This document shows positions 7,773 through 15,988 of a stretch of 49,256 nucleotides of DNA, in pieces; positions within the stretch are counted from its first letter, which is position 1, and each line of letters begins with the position of its first letter. A program made the translations under genes and the position numbers. The stretch covers positions 1 through 49,256 of the forward strand of contig CAZFVY010000051.1 in NCBI GenBank assembly GCA_964522665.1, read 5' to 3'. Source of the DNA: CAZFVY01 sp964522665 (lineage in GTDB: Bacteria > Verrucomicrobiota > Verrucomicrobiia > Limisphaerales > CAZFVY01). The notes beneath the pieces are model-generated. The model did not search any database. It was not told where the DNA came from and saw only the letters and a list, made by a program, of their open reading frames with translations.

Positions 7773-9884
7773 ATGTCATCCCGGCAACTCTTCTCCGACC
7801 GCGGCCGGGCGCGGGCTATAGACCGTTCGCGGATCACCGCTGTGGTCCTCACTCTGCTTTGCTTCTCCCCGTGGCAGGGACGGGCGGCAACCGGGACGAT
7901 TCGCGACGTGCTGCACGTTGTGATATTCACCCAGGAAAACCGTTCCTTCGACCACTACTTTGGCTCGTTGCGGGGAGTCCAAGGCTTTGCCGATGGCGAT
8001 GCGCTCCTGCTCCCCACCGGCCGGACCGATTTCTACCAACCGCAAGGCGGTGGGTTCGTCCTGCCATTTCATTCGAGCGCGCCTTGCGAGGCGGATCTCG
8101 ATCATTCCTGGGCCGGTACCCACAGCGCGGCGAACCTGGGCAAATGGGATAACTGGGTTCCCGCCAAAGGCGCTTCCACGATGGCTTACTATACCCGGGC
8201 CGATCTGCCGTTTTACTACGCGCTGGCGGACGCGTACACGATTTGTGACGCCTATTTCTGTTCCGCCCTCGCTTCCACCAATCCCAATCGTCTCTTTTTG
8301 ATGACGGGGACGATCGATCCGACGGGAGCGCACGGCGGGCCAATCATCGACAATTCCGAACCCGCCAACGGATTCACCTGGACCACCTATCCCGAACGGC
8401 TTCAAGCGGCGGGCGTGAGTTGGAAAGTCTATCAGGAGGCGGACAACTTTGACGACAATCCGCTCGCGTGGTTCGCGCAATACAAGAGCGCCAAGCCGGG
8501 CAACCCCCTGTATGACCGGGGCATGGCGACCGTCACGAATCTGATCTCAGCCTTTCAAGCGGACGTCACCCAGGGAAAACTGCCGCGCGTCTCCTGGGTG
8601 GTGGCCCCTACGACCTGGTCCGAACACCCTCCGTTTGCCCCCGCCAGCGGCGCCTGGTTGACGAAACAGCTTTTGGACGCGCTGGCTTCCAATCCGGCAA
8701 TCTACAACTCGACGGTGTTCCTACTCACGTATGATGAAAATGACGGCTTCTTCGATCACGTGCCTTCGCCCGCGCCGACGCCCCGCACGCCGGATGAATT
8801 CGTCGGCGGCCTTCCGATCGGTCTCGGCGCGCGCGTGCCGACGCTCGTCATTTCCCCCTGGAGCCGCGGCGGCTATGTCTGCTCCGAGACTTTTGACCAC
8901 ACCTCGATTATTCGTTTTTTGGAAACCTGGACGGGCGTCGTCGAGCCTAACATCAGCGCCTGGCGCCGCTCGCTCTGCGGCGATCTCACTTCCGCCTTCA
9001 ACTTTGCCGCGCCGGACCCGAGTTATCCAAACCTCTCCACCGCCCCGCCGTTTGATTGTCAATCCGTAACCTCGCCCGCCGCTCCCTCGCCACAGACTTT
9101 TCCCGCCCAGGAACCAGGCGTTCGTCCCGCCCGCCCGCTGCCCTATCAACCGAACGCCTGGATGACCCTCGATTGCGCCAATTCGCTGCTCATTTTGACC
9201 ATGACCAACGCGGGCGCCGCCTCGGTTCACCTCTCGACGCACGCCAATCTGGTTCGGCCGGACGGCCCGTGGCATTACGACCTCGGCCCCGGCAAATCGC
9301 AGATCACGCAGTTGAATTTGCTCCCGGCCAACGGCGGCAAATACGATTTCACCTGTTACGGTCCGAACGGCTTTCAGCGCCGCTTCGCCGGAAATATCAG
9401 CGCGGCTTGTGGTCAGTTGGAAGTTAGCGCCGCCATCGACGCCTCTGGAGGCGCCGTCGAGCTAAACCTGGAGAATGGCGGCGCCGCCCCGGTCGAATTT
9501 ACGGTCAGCGACAACTACGGCGCCGGAGCCACCGCGACGGAAACAGTTCCCGCGCGCGGCGCCTCGGCCTTTAGGATTTCGGTCGCGGCCAATCAAAACG
9601 CCGCCTATGACGTCGGGGTCACCACCCCGGCCGACGGCTCCTTTCTTCGCGGTTTCGCGGGTCACGTCGAACCTCGCCCGCCCGCGCTGGCGGCCGTTCG
9701 GGACGCCGCGACGCTTACCCTCCAGTACCCGAATTGGTCGGGCGCCTACGCGCTCGAAGCGAGCGCCGACTTGACCTCGAATTCCTGGAACGTCGTCACT
9801 GTCCCCGCAACCATCTCCGGCGCGACGGCGACCGTTACCCTGCCCTTGCCAACCAACACCGTTTTCTTTCGCTTGCGCCGCTAA
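7773..9884 (+). CDS. Secreted phospholipase C / acid phosphatase family phosphoesterase
   Basis: A 703-residue exported protein of the phosphoesterase family PF04185, whose members include non-haemolytic phosphocholine-specific phospholipase C. Catalytic-region signatures are visible: TQENRSFDHYFGSLRG shortly after the signal peptide, TYDENDGFFDHVPSP in the centre, and LVISPWSRGGYV with SETFDHTSIIRFLE later. C-terminal beta-rich regions follow (about residues 440-620), like the DUF756 repeats of this family. The last 60 residues form a module with LEASADL and a terminal FFRLRR that recurs in verrucomicrobial exported proteins. ATG 7773 is chosen because it precedes the hydrophobic ITAVVLTLLCFSPW signal; the frame is open further upstream inside the DUF2017 gene. 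It probably hydrolyses phosphodiesters or monoesters outside the cytoplasm. The stop overlaps the convergent gene by four bases. Confidence 0.85.
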   Translation: MSSRQLFSDRGRARAIDRSRITAVVLTLLCFSPWQGRAATGTIRDVLHVVIFTQENRSFDHYFGSLRGVQGFADGDALLLPTGRTDFYQPQGGGFVLPFHSSAPCEADLDHSWAGTHSAANLGKWDNWVPAKGASTMAYYTRADLPFYYALADAYTICDAYFCSALASTNPNRLFLMTGTIDPTGAHGGPIIDNSEPANGFTWTTYPERLQAAGVSWKVYQEADNFDDNPLAWFAQYKSAKPGNPLYDRGMATVTNLISAFQADVTQGKLPRVSWVVAPTTWSEHPPFAPASGAWLTKQLLDALASNPAIYNSTVFLLTYDENDGFFDHVPSPAPTPRTPDEFVGGLPIGLGARVPTLVISPWSRGGYVCSETFDHTSIIRFLETWTGVVEPNISAWRRSLCGDLTSAFNFAAPDPSYPNLSTAPPFDCQSVTSPAAPSPQTFPAQEPGVRPARPLPYQPNAWMTLDCANSLLILTMTNAGAASVHLSTHANLVRPDGPWHYDLGPGKSQITQLNLLPANGGKYDFTCYGPNGFQRRFAGNISAACGQLEVSAAIDASGGAVELNLENGGAAPVEFTVSDNYGAGATATETVPARGASAFRISVAANQNAAYDVGVTTPADGSFLRGFAGHVEPRPPALAAVRDAATLTLQYPNWSGAYALEASADLTSNSWNVVTVPATISGATATVTLPLPTNTVFFRLRR

Positions 9885-10588
9885 TCAGCCGCCCGCGACG
9901 CCGCTTCGCGCCGCCGGCCCCAATTCGATTCTAGCGCCTCAAGTTCGGACAACCCGGCCCGAACCTCCGCGCGCGGCAAATCCCCCTGCTCCAGCGCCAC
10001 GTCGCTCCGGCGAAGCAGCCGGCGATAAAAGCCTCCGGCCTCCGCGTATAGCGCCGAATTATCCGGGTGAGATTCGAGCAGCGAAAAAAGAACCGACTCG
10101 GCCTGGGCAAAGGCGCCGACGCGTTCGTAATGCCGCCAGAGAGCGGCTTCGATTTGCGGCGGCAAGGCCTTATCGCTCAATCGCGAGACCAATTCGTCCA
10201 CGCGCGGGACGAACTCCATTAGTTCGAAATCAGCGTCCTGAAGTTGCAGTTCCAACAGCAACTCAAGCGCCTTCAACCCGCACACGCGCGCCTCGTCATC
10301 ACGACCAGCCGTCCCGCTCAACTGCGCCGCCTGGTCCAGCAACGAAACCAGCGCCAGCGCTTTGAGTCGCAGGAGATGGGTTGGCTCACCTTCGCCAAGC
10401 AAGGCCAGTAATTCCGTGACGGAGAGCCGCGCCGCCGCCGCGGGGCCAAGCCTGGTCAATTCCGCGGTGGCCGCGTCGAGCGTCGCCCGCGCCTCAAGGT
10501 GCTCGTGGGCGCCCATTTGCTGCCGCAACCGCAGGATGACCTGCGCCATTTCCTCGGCCATGCGAACGATATAATCGCGGCGGATCAT
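9881..10588 (-). CDS. DUF6483-like protein of unknown function
   Basis: A 235-residue, helix-rich, Leu/Ala/Glu-dominated protein. The N terminus MIRRDYIVRMAEEMAQV resembles the start of DUF6483 proteins, which decides ATG 10588; the frame is open seven codons further. The rest reads as TPR-like helices (for example YERVGAFAQAESVL and SALYAEAGGFYRRLL near residues 160-195). There is no signal peptide or membrane span. It lies 34 bases downstream of the ABC permease gene on the same strand, so it may belong to that operon. The function is not known. Confidence 0.6.
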   Translation of the reverse strand: MIRRDYIVRMAEEMAQVILRLRQQMGAHEHLEARATLDAATAELTRLGPAAAARLSVTELLALLGEGEPTHLLRLKALALVSLLDQAAQLSGTAGRDDEARVCGLKALELLLELQLQDADFELMEFVPRVDELVSRLSDKALPPQIEAALWRHYERVGAFAQAESVLFSLLESHPDNSALYAEAGGFYRRLLRRSDVALEQGDLPRAEVRAGLSELEALESNWGRRREAASRAAD

Positions 10589-10622
10589 CGTGGGAAAAAC
10601 AAATTCCAACCAGGAACCGTGT

Positions 10623-12179
10623 TCACGGCCGCCTCAACCAGCGGAGCATTTCGAGAATTCGCGGCGGTTGTCCGGTGCGCAAGATTCCAATGCGAAAGAT
10701 CTTGCCGGTCATCCACAAGGCCGCGGCGGCGCTCGCCGCCAGCAGGACCATCGTACCGACCAGGTCCACGAGCGGCGGGTCCGAGGTGGCTCGATTCATC
10801 ATCGTGAACGGGGTGTAGATCGGAATCCACGAGAGCACGCGGGCGACCACTCCATTCGGGTCCTTCGGGATGAACATCATCGTCAAGAGCGGGACCATCA
10901 TCGTCGTCGTGATCGCCGCCATATAATTCTGCGCGTCCTTCAAAGTATTGCAGACGCTCCCCAGGGACAGAATCAACGCGGCGTAAAGCAGATAGCCCAA
11001 GATAAAATAGATCGCAAACATCGGGACCAAGTTCGACGATTTCAACACCACAAACATTTGTCCGGCCATTTGCGACGCGCCGCCGGATTTCCACGCCAGG
11101 ATGCCGAACAGCGCGGCGATCCAAACCCCGACCATGGTTAAGCCGATCGCGGCGATCCCGCACAGTTTTCCCAGCATCAATTCACCCGGGGTCACTGACG
11201 AGAGCAGCACCTCGATTATGCGGTTCGATTTTTCCTCGATCGTATTGCCCAGCAGCATTTGGATGATGGAGAAAATCGCCACCCAAAGCAGATAAACGAA
11301 GGCCGATGGCGCCCATTGTCGCATGACATCGACGGTTCCCACCGTCTCCCGACCGGCTTCCTTTTTCGGGTCGAATGACCCGTAGGGCGCATAGGTCTGT
11401 TGCACGTCCTTGATGACCGACGCGTCGATGCCGCGGTGGATATATTCACGACGCCGAATCTCGGTGTTGAGAGCCTGCTCGAATTGATCGCGCAGGCGCG
11501 TCTCCGCCAGATTCCCTGACCAATACTCGATGCCCTTGCCTTTCGCGCTTGGCGCCGTCGCTTGGCCCGGGCGTACGATCCGTGACTCGAGATCAACGGG
11601 GATGAGGAGCGCCGCGGAAAGATTGACCCATTGCCCTTGACGCTCGATTTTCCGCTCACCCCGAAGGAATGGACGCAGGCCTTGGGCGATCGACGTCAAA
11701 TCGGCGTTGGAGCTTACCCCGCCCGGCAGTTCGACCCGTTGATACATCCGGCGCGGCGACTTGAATGGCGGGGCTTCGGGACGCAGCCGCGCTTTCAATT
11801 TAGCCAGGTAAAAGTCTTCCCCGCCCTTGGCCATGAACGCTTCCACCGAGCGGGGATTGGCGTCGCGCCAGACCACGGAAGGTTCGTCAGCCGACTCCGG
11901 CTTCGAATGATCGGCATTCCGGCGGGCGTAATCGTTCAACTCCTCCAAGACGTTTTTCTGGTAATCACGCTCCAGCGCCGAAAGCGCGGCCTCGCTCAAA
12001 TCACCGGACTGATCGACGACCACAAAATACCGCACCGGAGTCCCTTTGCTCTCCAACCAGATCGGAACTTGGATCGACAGAAAGAGCGTCAACGGAAAAA
12101 TGAGCAACCCGATCCAGAAGCCCTTCGTTTTGGCATTCTCGAAAAACTCCCGCCATGCGACCAGAAAAATGTATCTCAT
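10623..12179 (-). CDS. ABC-2 type transporter permease (NatB-like)
   Basis: A 518-residue permease. One N-terminal membrane segment (FWIGLLIFPLTLFLSIQV, about 21-38) is followed by a large extracytoplasmic domain (to about 290) and a C-terminal block of about five membrane helices containing LLGNTIEEKSNRIIEVLLSS, the typical conserved loop of the ABC2_membrane_3 / NatB family. It overlaps the ATPase gene by four bases (12176-12179), so the two form one exporter. The family exports sodium, lipids or drugs; the substrate cannot be told here. No duplicate permease is present, so it probably acts as a homodimer. Confidence 0.88.
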   Translation of the reverse strand: MRYIFLVAWREFFENAKTKGFWIGLLIFPLTLFLSIQVPIWLESKGTPVRYFVVVDQSGDLSEAALSALERDYQKNVLEELNDYARRNADHSKPESADEPSVVWRDANPRSVEAFMAKGGEDFYLAKLKARLRPEAPPFKSPRRMYQRVELPGGVSSNADLTSIAQGLRPFLRGERKIERQGQWVNLSAALLIPVDLESRIVRPGQATAPSAKGKGIEYWSGNLAETRLRDQFEQALNTEIRRREYIHRGIDASVIKDVQQTYAPYGSFDPKKEAGRETVGTVDVMRQWAPSAFVYLLWVAIFSIIQMLLGNTIEEKSNRIIEVLLSSVTPGELMLGKLCGIAAIGLTMVGVWIAALFGILAWKSGGASQMAGQMFVVLKSSNLVPMFAIYFILGYLLYAALILSLGSVCNTLKDAQNYMAAITTTMMVPLLTMMFIPKDPNGVVARVLSWIPIYTPFTMMNRATSDPPLVDLVGTMVLLAASAAAALWMTGKIFRIGILRTGQPPRILEMLRWLRRP

Positions 12180-13156
12180 CGGAACTTTGCCTCCTTCGCA
12201 TCCGAGCCAACCAAGGTCATGAAAACGTCATGCAGGGTGGACTCAGATTGGTTGAAACTTCGCAGCCGAATACCCCGCGTGAAACAAACCTGCAGGATTG
12301 TTTGCGGGTCGGCCTCTTCGCGCAATTGCGCTTCCCAATGCGTCGCCCCGTCCGGCGCGACCGCGCCATCGGCGGCCGGCGCCTCGCGGAGCGCGATGAC
12401 GTCGGCAAGGCCTCGAATGGGCGAAACGTCATCACTGGTTTGGAACACCACCCGCGTTGGGACCAGCCGTTTCGCCTCGGCGACCGTCCCGTCAAAGATT
12501 TTTCGGCCTTTCGCGAGCAGCACGATGCGATCACAGAGGCGCTCGGCGTGCTGCATCACGTGGGTCGAGAAGAGCACCGTCCGCCGCCGACGAGCCATAT
12601 CACGAATAATCTCCTCCATCACCTGTTGATTCACCGGGTCAAGTCCGGAAAATGGCTCATCGAGAATCACCAGTTCCGGGTCGTGCGCGATGGACGCCAG
12701 CAATTGCACCTTTTGTCCCATTCCCTTGGAGAGCGCCTCGGTCGGTTTGTCCGCAAAGTCCTTCAGCCCGTAACGTTCAAGTAATTCGTAGGCGCGTTGC
12801 CGCGCCGCCTTGCGGCTCATCCCCTTCAACGTCGCGAAATAAGCGACGACCGCCGCGGCCTTCATCTTTTTGTAAAGCCCCTTTTCCTCCGGCAGATAGC
12901 CCAGACGTTGTCGAACCTCCAGGGCGGATGGCCGCCCCAGCACCGTGATCGTCCCGCTGGTGGGTCGGAAAATATCCAGGATCATCCGGATCGTGGTGGT
13001 CTTGCCGGCGCCATTCGGACCTAAGAACCCGCAGATTGACCCCGGCGCCAGGCTAAAGCTCAAGGCGTCCACCGCTTTGAATTCGCCAAAGAATTTCGTC
13101 ACCTCGCGGAGGGTCAACATCGGCGTGGTCGATTCCAATTTATTATCGGTCATCAT
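12176..13156 (-). CDS. ABC transporter ATP-binding protein (NatA-like)
   Basis: A 326-residue ATPase: Walker A GPNGAGKTT at 46-54, signature LSKGMGQ at 142-148, Walker B LVILDEP at 162-168, and the switch His in LFSTHVMQHAE. The C-terminal ~90 residues match the DUF4162 extension found in NatA-type ATPases. It pairs with the permease downstream, with stop and start overlapping by four bases. The ATG at 13156 or the one next to it is used; both give the same protein within one residue. About 340 bases without a gene lie upstream, where its promoter must be. Confidence 0.9.
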   Translation of the reverse strand: MMTDNKLESTTPMLTLREVTKFFGEFKAVDALSFSLAPGSICGFLGPNGAGKTTTIRMILDIFRPTSGTITVLGRPSALEVRQRLGYLPEEKGLYKKMKAAAVVAYFATLKGMSRKAARQRAYELLERYGLKDFADKPTEALSKGMGQKVQLLASIAHDPELVILDEPFSGLDPVNQQVMEEIIRDMARRRRTVLFSTHVMQHAERLCDRIVLLAKGRKIFDGTVAEAKRLVPTRVVFQTSDDVSPIRGLADVIALREAPAADGAVAPDGATHWEAQLREEADPQTILQVCFTRGIRLRSFNQSESTLHDVFMTLVGSDAKEAKFR

Positions 13157-13495
13157 GTTTGTATGCCAGAGCGCTACTTTACAGACAGGACCAAGAGAAT
13201 CCCCTCACCCGACAATCTCGAAGCTCAATATCGCTTCGCAGGGGGCGGCTAAATTCCTCACGCGCCCGGACGCGCAGCTTGAATGGTTCCCGCGTAAACT
13301 CGTTTCGGTCCAATGCAATCGTCACGCCCTTACCTTGCCCGCGAATTGTTACCTTTGGATGACGGCTGCGTCCTTATTTCGTTACTCGTGGCGCTCCGAT
13401 CGCCCACGAGAAGGCCCAATTTCACTCCGCGAGTTTGGAAACAGCGGCAGCGATGGGGCTCCGCCGCGGACATCGGCGACCGGCCGCCCGATGGT
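13157..13495. other. Intergenic region upstream of the ABC transporter operon
   Basis: These 339 bases lie between the AKR gene's 3' end and the start of the ABC operon, both on the minus strand. Short plus-strand frames run through but have no recognisable product. The promoter of the ABC operon should be here, yet no convincing -35/-10 pair was found. Nothing else was seen. Confidence 0.5.
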
Positions 13496-14473
13496 TTATT
13501 CGTGACCCACGACGACGTGGGGTATATACGGCTCTTCGAGACTTTTCAGTTCGTCTCCGCTCAACTTGAGCGCCGTCGCCGCCAGAGCATCCTCCAAATG
13601 GTGTGGCTTGGACGCGCCGATGATCGGCGCGGTCACGCCCGGCCGATGCAGCAACCACGCCAAAGCGACTCGCGCCGGGGGCACGCCACGCAGCGCCGCC
13701 ACCGCTTCCACTCGGCGCACGACTTCCGCGTCCGCGTCGGCGGAGCGTCCATAGAGTTGCGTCGCGTAATCATCGGTCTGCGCCCGAACGGTACTCGCCT
13801 GCCTGCTCCCCGCCAAGGCGCCGCGGGCGAGCGGGCTCCACGGAATCACTCCGATGCCTTCCGACCGGCAGAGCGGAATCATCTCCCGCTCTTCCTCGCG
13901 GTAGAGAAGATTGTAATGGTTTTGCATCGTGACGAAACGAGTCCATCCGTTCCGCTCCGCCACCGCCAACATTTTGGCAAATTGCCACGCCCACATCGAG
14001 GAGGCTCCCAGGTACAACGCCTTGCCGGCGCGCACCACATCGTGCAGCGCTTCGAGCGTCTCCTCTATCGGGGTCGCGCGGTCGAAGCGGTGAATCTGGT
14101 AGAGGTCCACGTAGTCCGTTCCCAGACGGCGCAAGCTGTCGTCGATGGCGTGGAAGATATGTTTGCGCGAAAGCCCACGCTGATTTGGATCATCCCCCAT
14201 CGCGTTGAAAACTTTTGTGGTGATGACGACCCGATCCCTCCCAGGCCCAAACGATTTCAAGGCGCGGCCCAGGACCTCTTCGCTCGCCCCGAGCGAGTAC
14301 ATGTCCGCGGTGTCAAAAAAATTGATGCCCGCTTCAATCGCCCGGCGAAAGAAAGGCTGACTCTCGGCCTCGTCGAGCACCCACGGCCGCCACTTCTTGC
14401 TGCCATAAGTCATCGTGCCCAGACAAAGCCGGGACACCTTCAAGCCAGTGGTTCCGAGATTGGTGAATTCCAT
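13496..14473 (-). CDS. Aldo/keto reductase
   Basis: A 325-residue NADPH-dependent oxidoreductase with the aldo/keto reductase barrel. Catalytic tetrad positions are visible: Asp and Tyr in FFDTADMYSLGASE, Lys in VVITTKVF, and His in DLYQIHRFD. The C-terminal PIIGASKPHHLEDAL matches the cofactor phosphate-binding segment. It is closest to the YajO/oxidoreductase branch that also includes Kv-beta-like proteins. ATG 14473 (MEFTNLG) fits the family start; the frame is open 27 codons further upstream with no homology. It is monocistronic, with a divergent ion-channel gene upstream. The substrate is unknown. Confidence 0.9.
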   Translation of the reverse strand: MEFTNLGTTGLKVSRLCLGTMTYGSKKWRPWVLDEAESQPFFRRAIEAGINFFDTADMYSLGASEEVLGRALKSFGPGRDRVVITTKVFNAMGDDPNQRGLSRKHIFHAIDDSLRRLGTDYVDLYQIHRFDRATPIEETLEALHDVVRAGKALYLGASSMWAWQFAKMLAVAERNGWTRFVTMQNHYNLLYREEEREMIPLCRSEGIGVIPWSPLARGALAGSRQASTVRAQTDDYATQLYGRSADADAEVVRRVEAVAALRGVPPARVALAWLLHRPGVTAPIIGASKPHHLEDALAATALKLSGDELKSLEEPYIPHVVVGHE

Positions 14474-14635
14474 ACTGGCTCCCAACCTAAAGCGGTCGCC
14501 GGGGCGGTCAAGCCGAGTTTTGCGATTGGCGCCAAACTCGAAGCCCGGTAACAATGACCACCGATGAAGGCGACCACCGCAACAACCGAAGCCCGCCGGC
14601 GCTAGGCAACGTCAACTGGGACCAAGGGATTCACC

Positions 14636-15928
14636 ATGCGCGCCAGGCAAGTTCGCGTCCATTGGATTTGGTCCGCGCTCGCGGGCGTGGCGGCCATCGT
14701 CGCCGCGGAGGAGATTCCCATCGCGCTGCTTTTCCCCGTCGAGAGCCGGCGCGCGCTGTCCGTGCTCGAATGGGTCCTGACGTTGGTTTTCGTCGCGGAT
14801 CTGGTGTTTCACCTGCAACTCGCCGGCAAGCTTCATGTGGGCGGCGCGGCGCGCCAATCCGGGCGGTCGAGCCGATACGGCAAAGCGTGGCTGGTCGTGG
14901 ACGCGCTGGCGGCCATTCCATTCCAGATTCTGCCCGTACCGGCGGTTTTTCGCCTGCTGTTGCTGGCGAAATTGGGCCGGGTTGGCCAGCTGATGCACCG
15001 CTGGCGGCAGCATGACGTTCACCGGGCGAATCTCCTGCGTTTGCTCTTCTTCCTCTTCTGGCTCGCGCTGTTGGCGCACTGGATCGCCTGCGGCTGGCTC
15101 GCTTTGCGCGGCATCGCCCCCGAATTCGATCCGCTGACCAACTACGTCCGCGCGATTTATTGGTGCGTTACGACGCTCACGACGGTTGGCTATGGCGACA
15201 TCACGCCCGTCGGCAACGCGCAAATGCTCTTCGCCGTGGCCGTTATGATGCTCGGCGCCGCGGTTTACGGGTACACGATTGCGAACGTGGCCAGTATTCT
15301 GGCCAATATCGACCCCGCCAAAGTACGCTACCAGGAAATGGTTGAGAAGATGACCGCCTTCATGAAGTACCGCAACGTGCCGCCCCATCTGCAACGTCGC
15401 ATACTCGAGTACAACACTTACCTCTGGGAAAAGCGCCTCGGCTACGATGAATCGACCGCCATCTCCGGCCTGCCTCCAAGCCTCCGCTCAGACGTTTTGC
15501 TTTTTCTCAACGGCGACATTATTGAACGCGTGCCGTTATTCCGTGGCGCCAGCGAGGAGTTCGTCCGCGCCATCGCCCTCGAAATGCGGCCGACGATCTT
15601 TACCCCCGGTGACTACATTATCCGCGCCGGCGAACAAGGCCATGAGATGTACTTCATCAGCCGCGGCCGGGTGGAAATCGTCTCGCCCGACGGCAAGGCG
15701 GTCTATGCGACGTTGACCGACGGCGATTTCTTTGGCGAAATGGCGCTCCTTCATGACCAACCCCGCAGCGCCAGCGCCCGCGCGACCGATTACTGCGATC
15801 TCTACCTCCTGGAAAAGGCCACTTTCAATCACGTGCTGGACCGGTTCCCCGAGTTCGCCAGCCACATCGCGGAAGTCGCAGGCAAGCGGCGCCAAGGAAA
15901 TCAGCCCGCGTCCGAGGCGCCCGAATAG
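14636..15928 (+). CDS. Potassium channel with C-terminal cyclic-nucleotide-binding domain
   Basis: A 430-residue inner-membrane protein. Residues 10-225 hold about six hydrophobic segments, an S4-like stretch with scattered basic residues (LLLLAKLGRVGQLMHRWR), a pore loop and the K+ selectivity filter TTVGYGD at 182-188. A C-linker with several Arg/Lys leads to a cNMP-binding domain (about 300-410) whose phosphate-binding cassette reads FGEMALLHDQPRSAS (366-380) and keeps the Glu and Arg that contact cyclic nucleotides. This is the CNG/HCN architecture of bacterial channels such as SthK. cAMP or cGMP gating is therefore likely, though no cyclase gene is in the window. It is convergent with the BlaR1-like gene. 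Confidence 0.92.
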   Translation: MRARQVRVHWIWSALAGVAAIVAAEEIPIALLFPVESRRALSVLEWVLTLVFVADLVFHLQLAGKLHVGGAARQSGRSSRYGKAWLVVDALAAIPFQILPVPAVFRLLLLAKLGRVGQLMHRWRQHDVHRANLLRLLFFLFWLALLAHWIACGWLALRGIAPEFDPLTNYVRAIYWCVTTLTTVGYGDITPVGNAQMLFAVAVMMLGAAVYGYTIANVASILANIDPAKVRYQEMVEKMTAFMKYRNVPPHLQRRILEYNTYLWEKRLGYDESTAISGLPPSLRSDVLLFLNGDIIERVPLFRGASEEFVRAIALEMRPTIFTPGDYIIRAGEQGHEMYFISRGRVEIVSPDGKAVYATLTDGDFFGEMALLHDQPRSASARATDYCDLYLLEKATFNHVLDRFPEFASHIAEVAGKRRQGNQPASEAPE

Positions 15929-15968
15929 CGCTCGCCCGCGGATCTCGAGGAATTGGGGATAACGCCGA

Positions 15969-15988
15969 ATCGCGGGGGCTACCGCGAT
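15969..15988. terminator. Hairpin between convergent channel and BlaR1-like genes
   Basis: A perfect 7-base inverted repeat ATCGCGG / CCGCGAT with a 6-base loop overlaps the last codons of the BlaR1-like gene and lies 40 bases beyond the channel stop. The position between convergent genes suggests a bidirectional terminator, but no T-run follows on either strand, so intrinsic termination is unproven. Confidence 0.35.

Noticed and set aside
13313..14551. Plus-strand frame of 412 codons antisense to the aldo/keto reductase
   Set aside because: Arg/His/Pro-rich shadow frame without motifs; the minus strand encodes a complete reductase with its catalytic tetrad.
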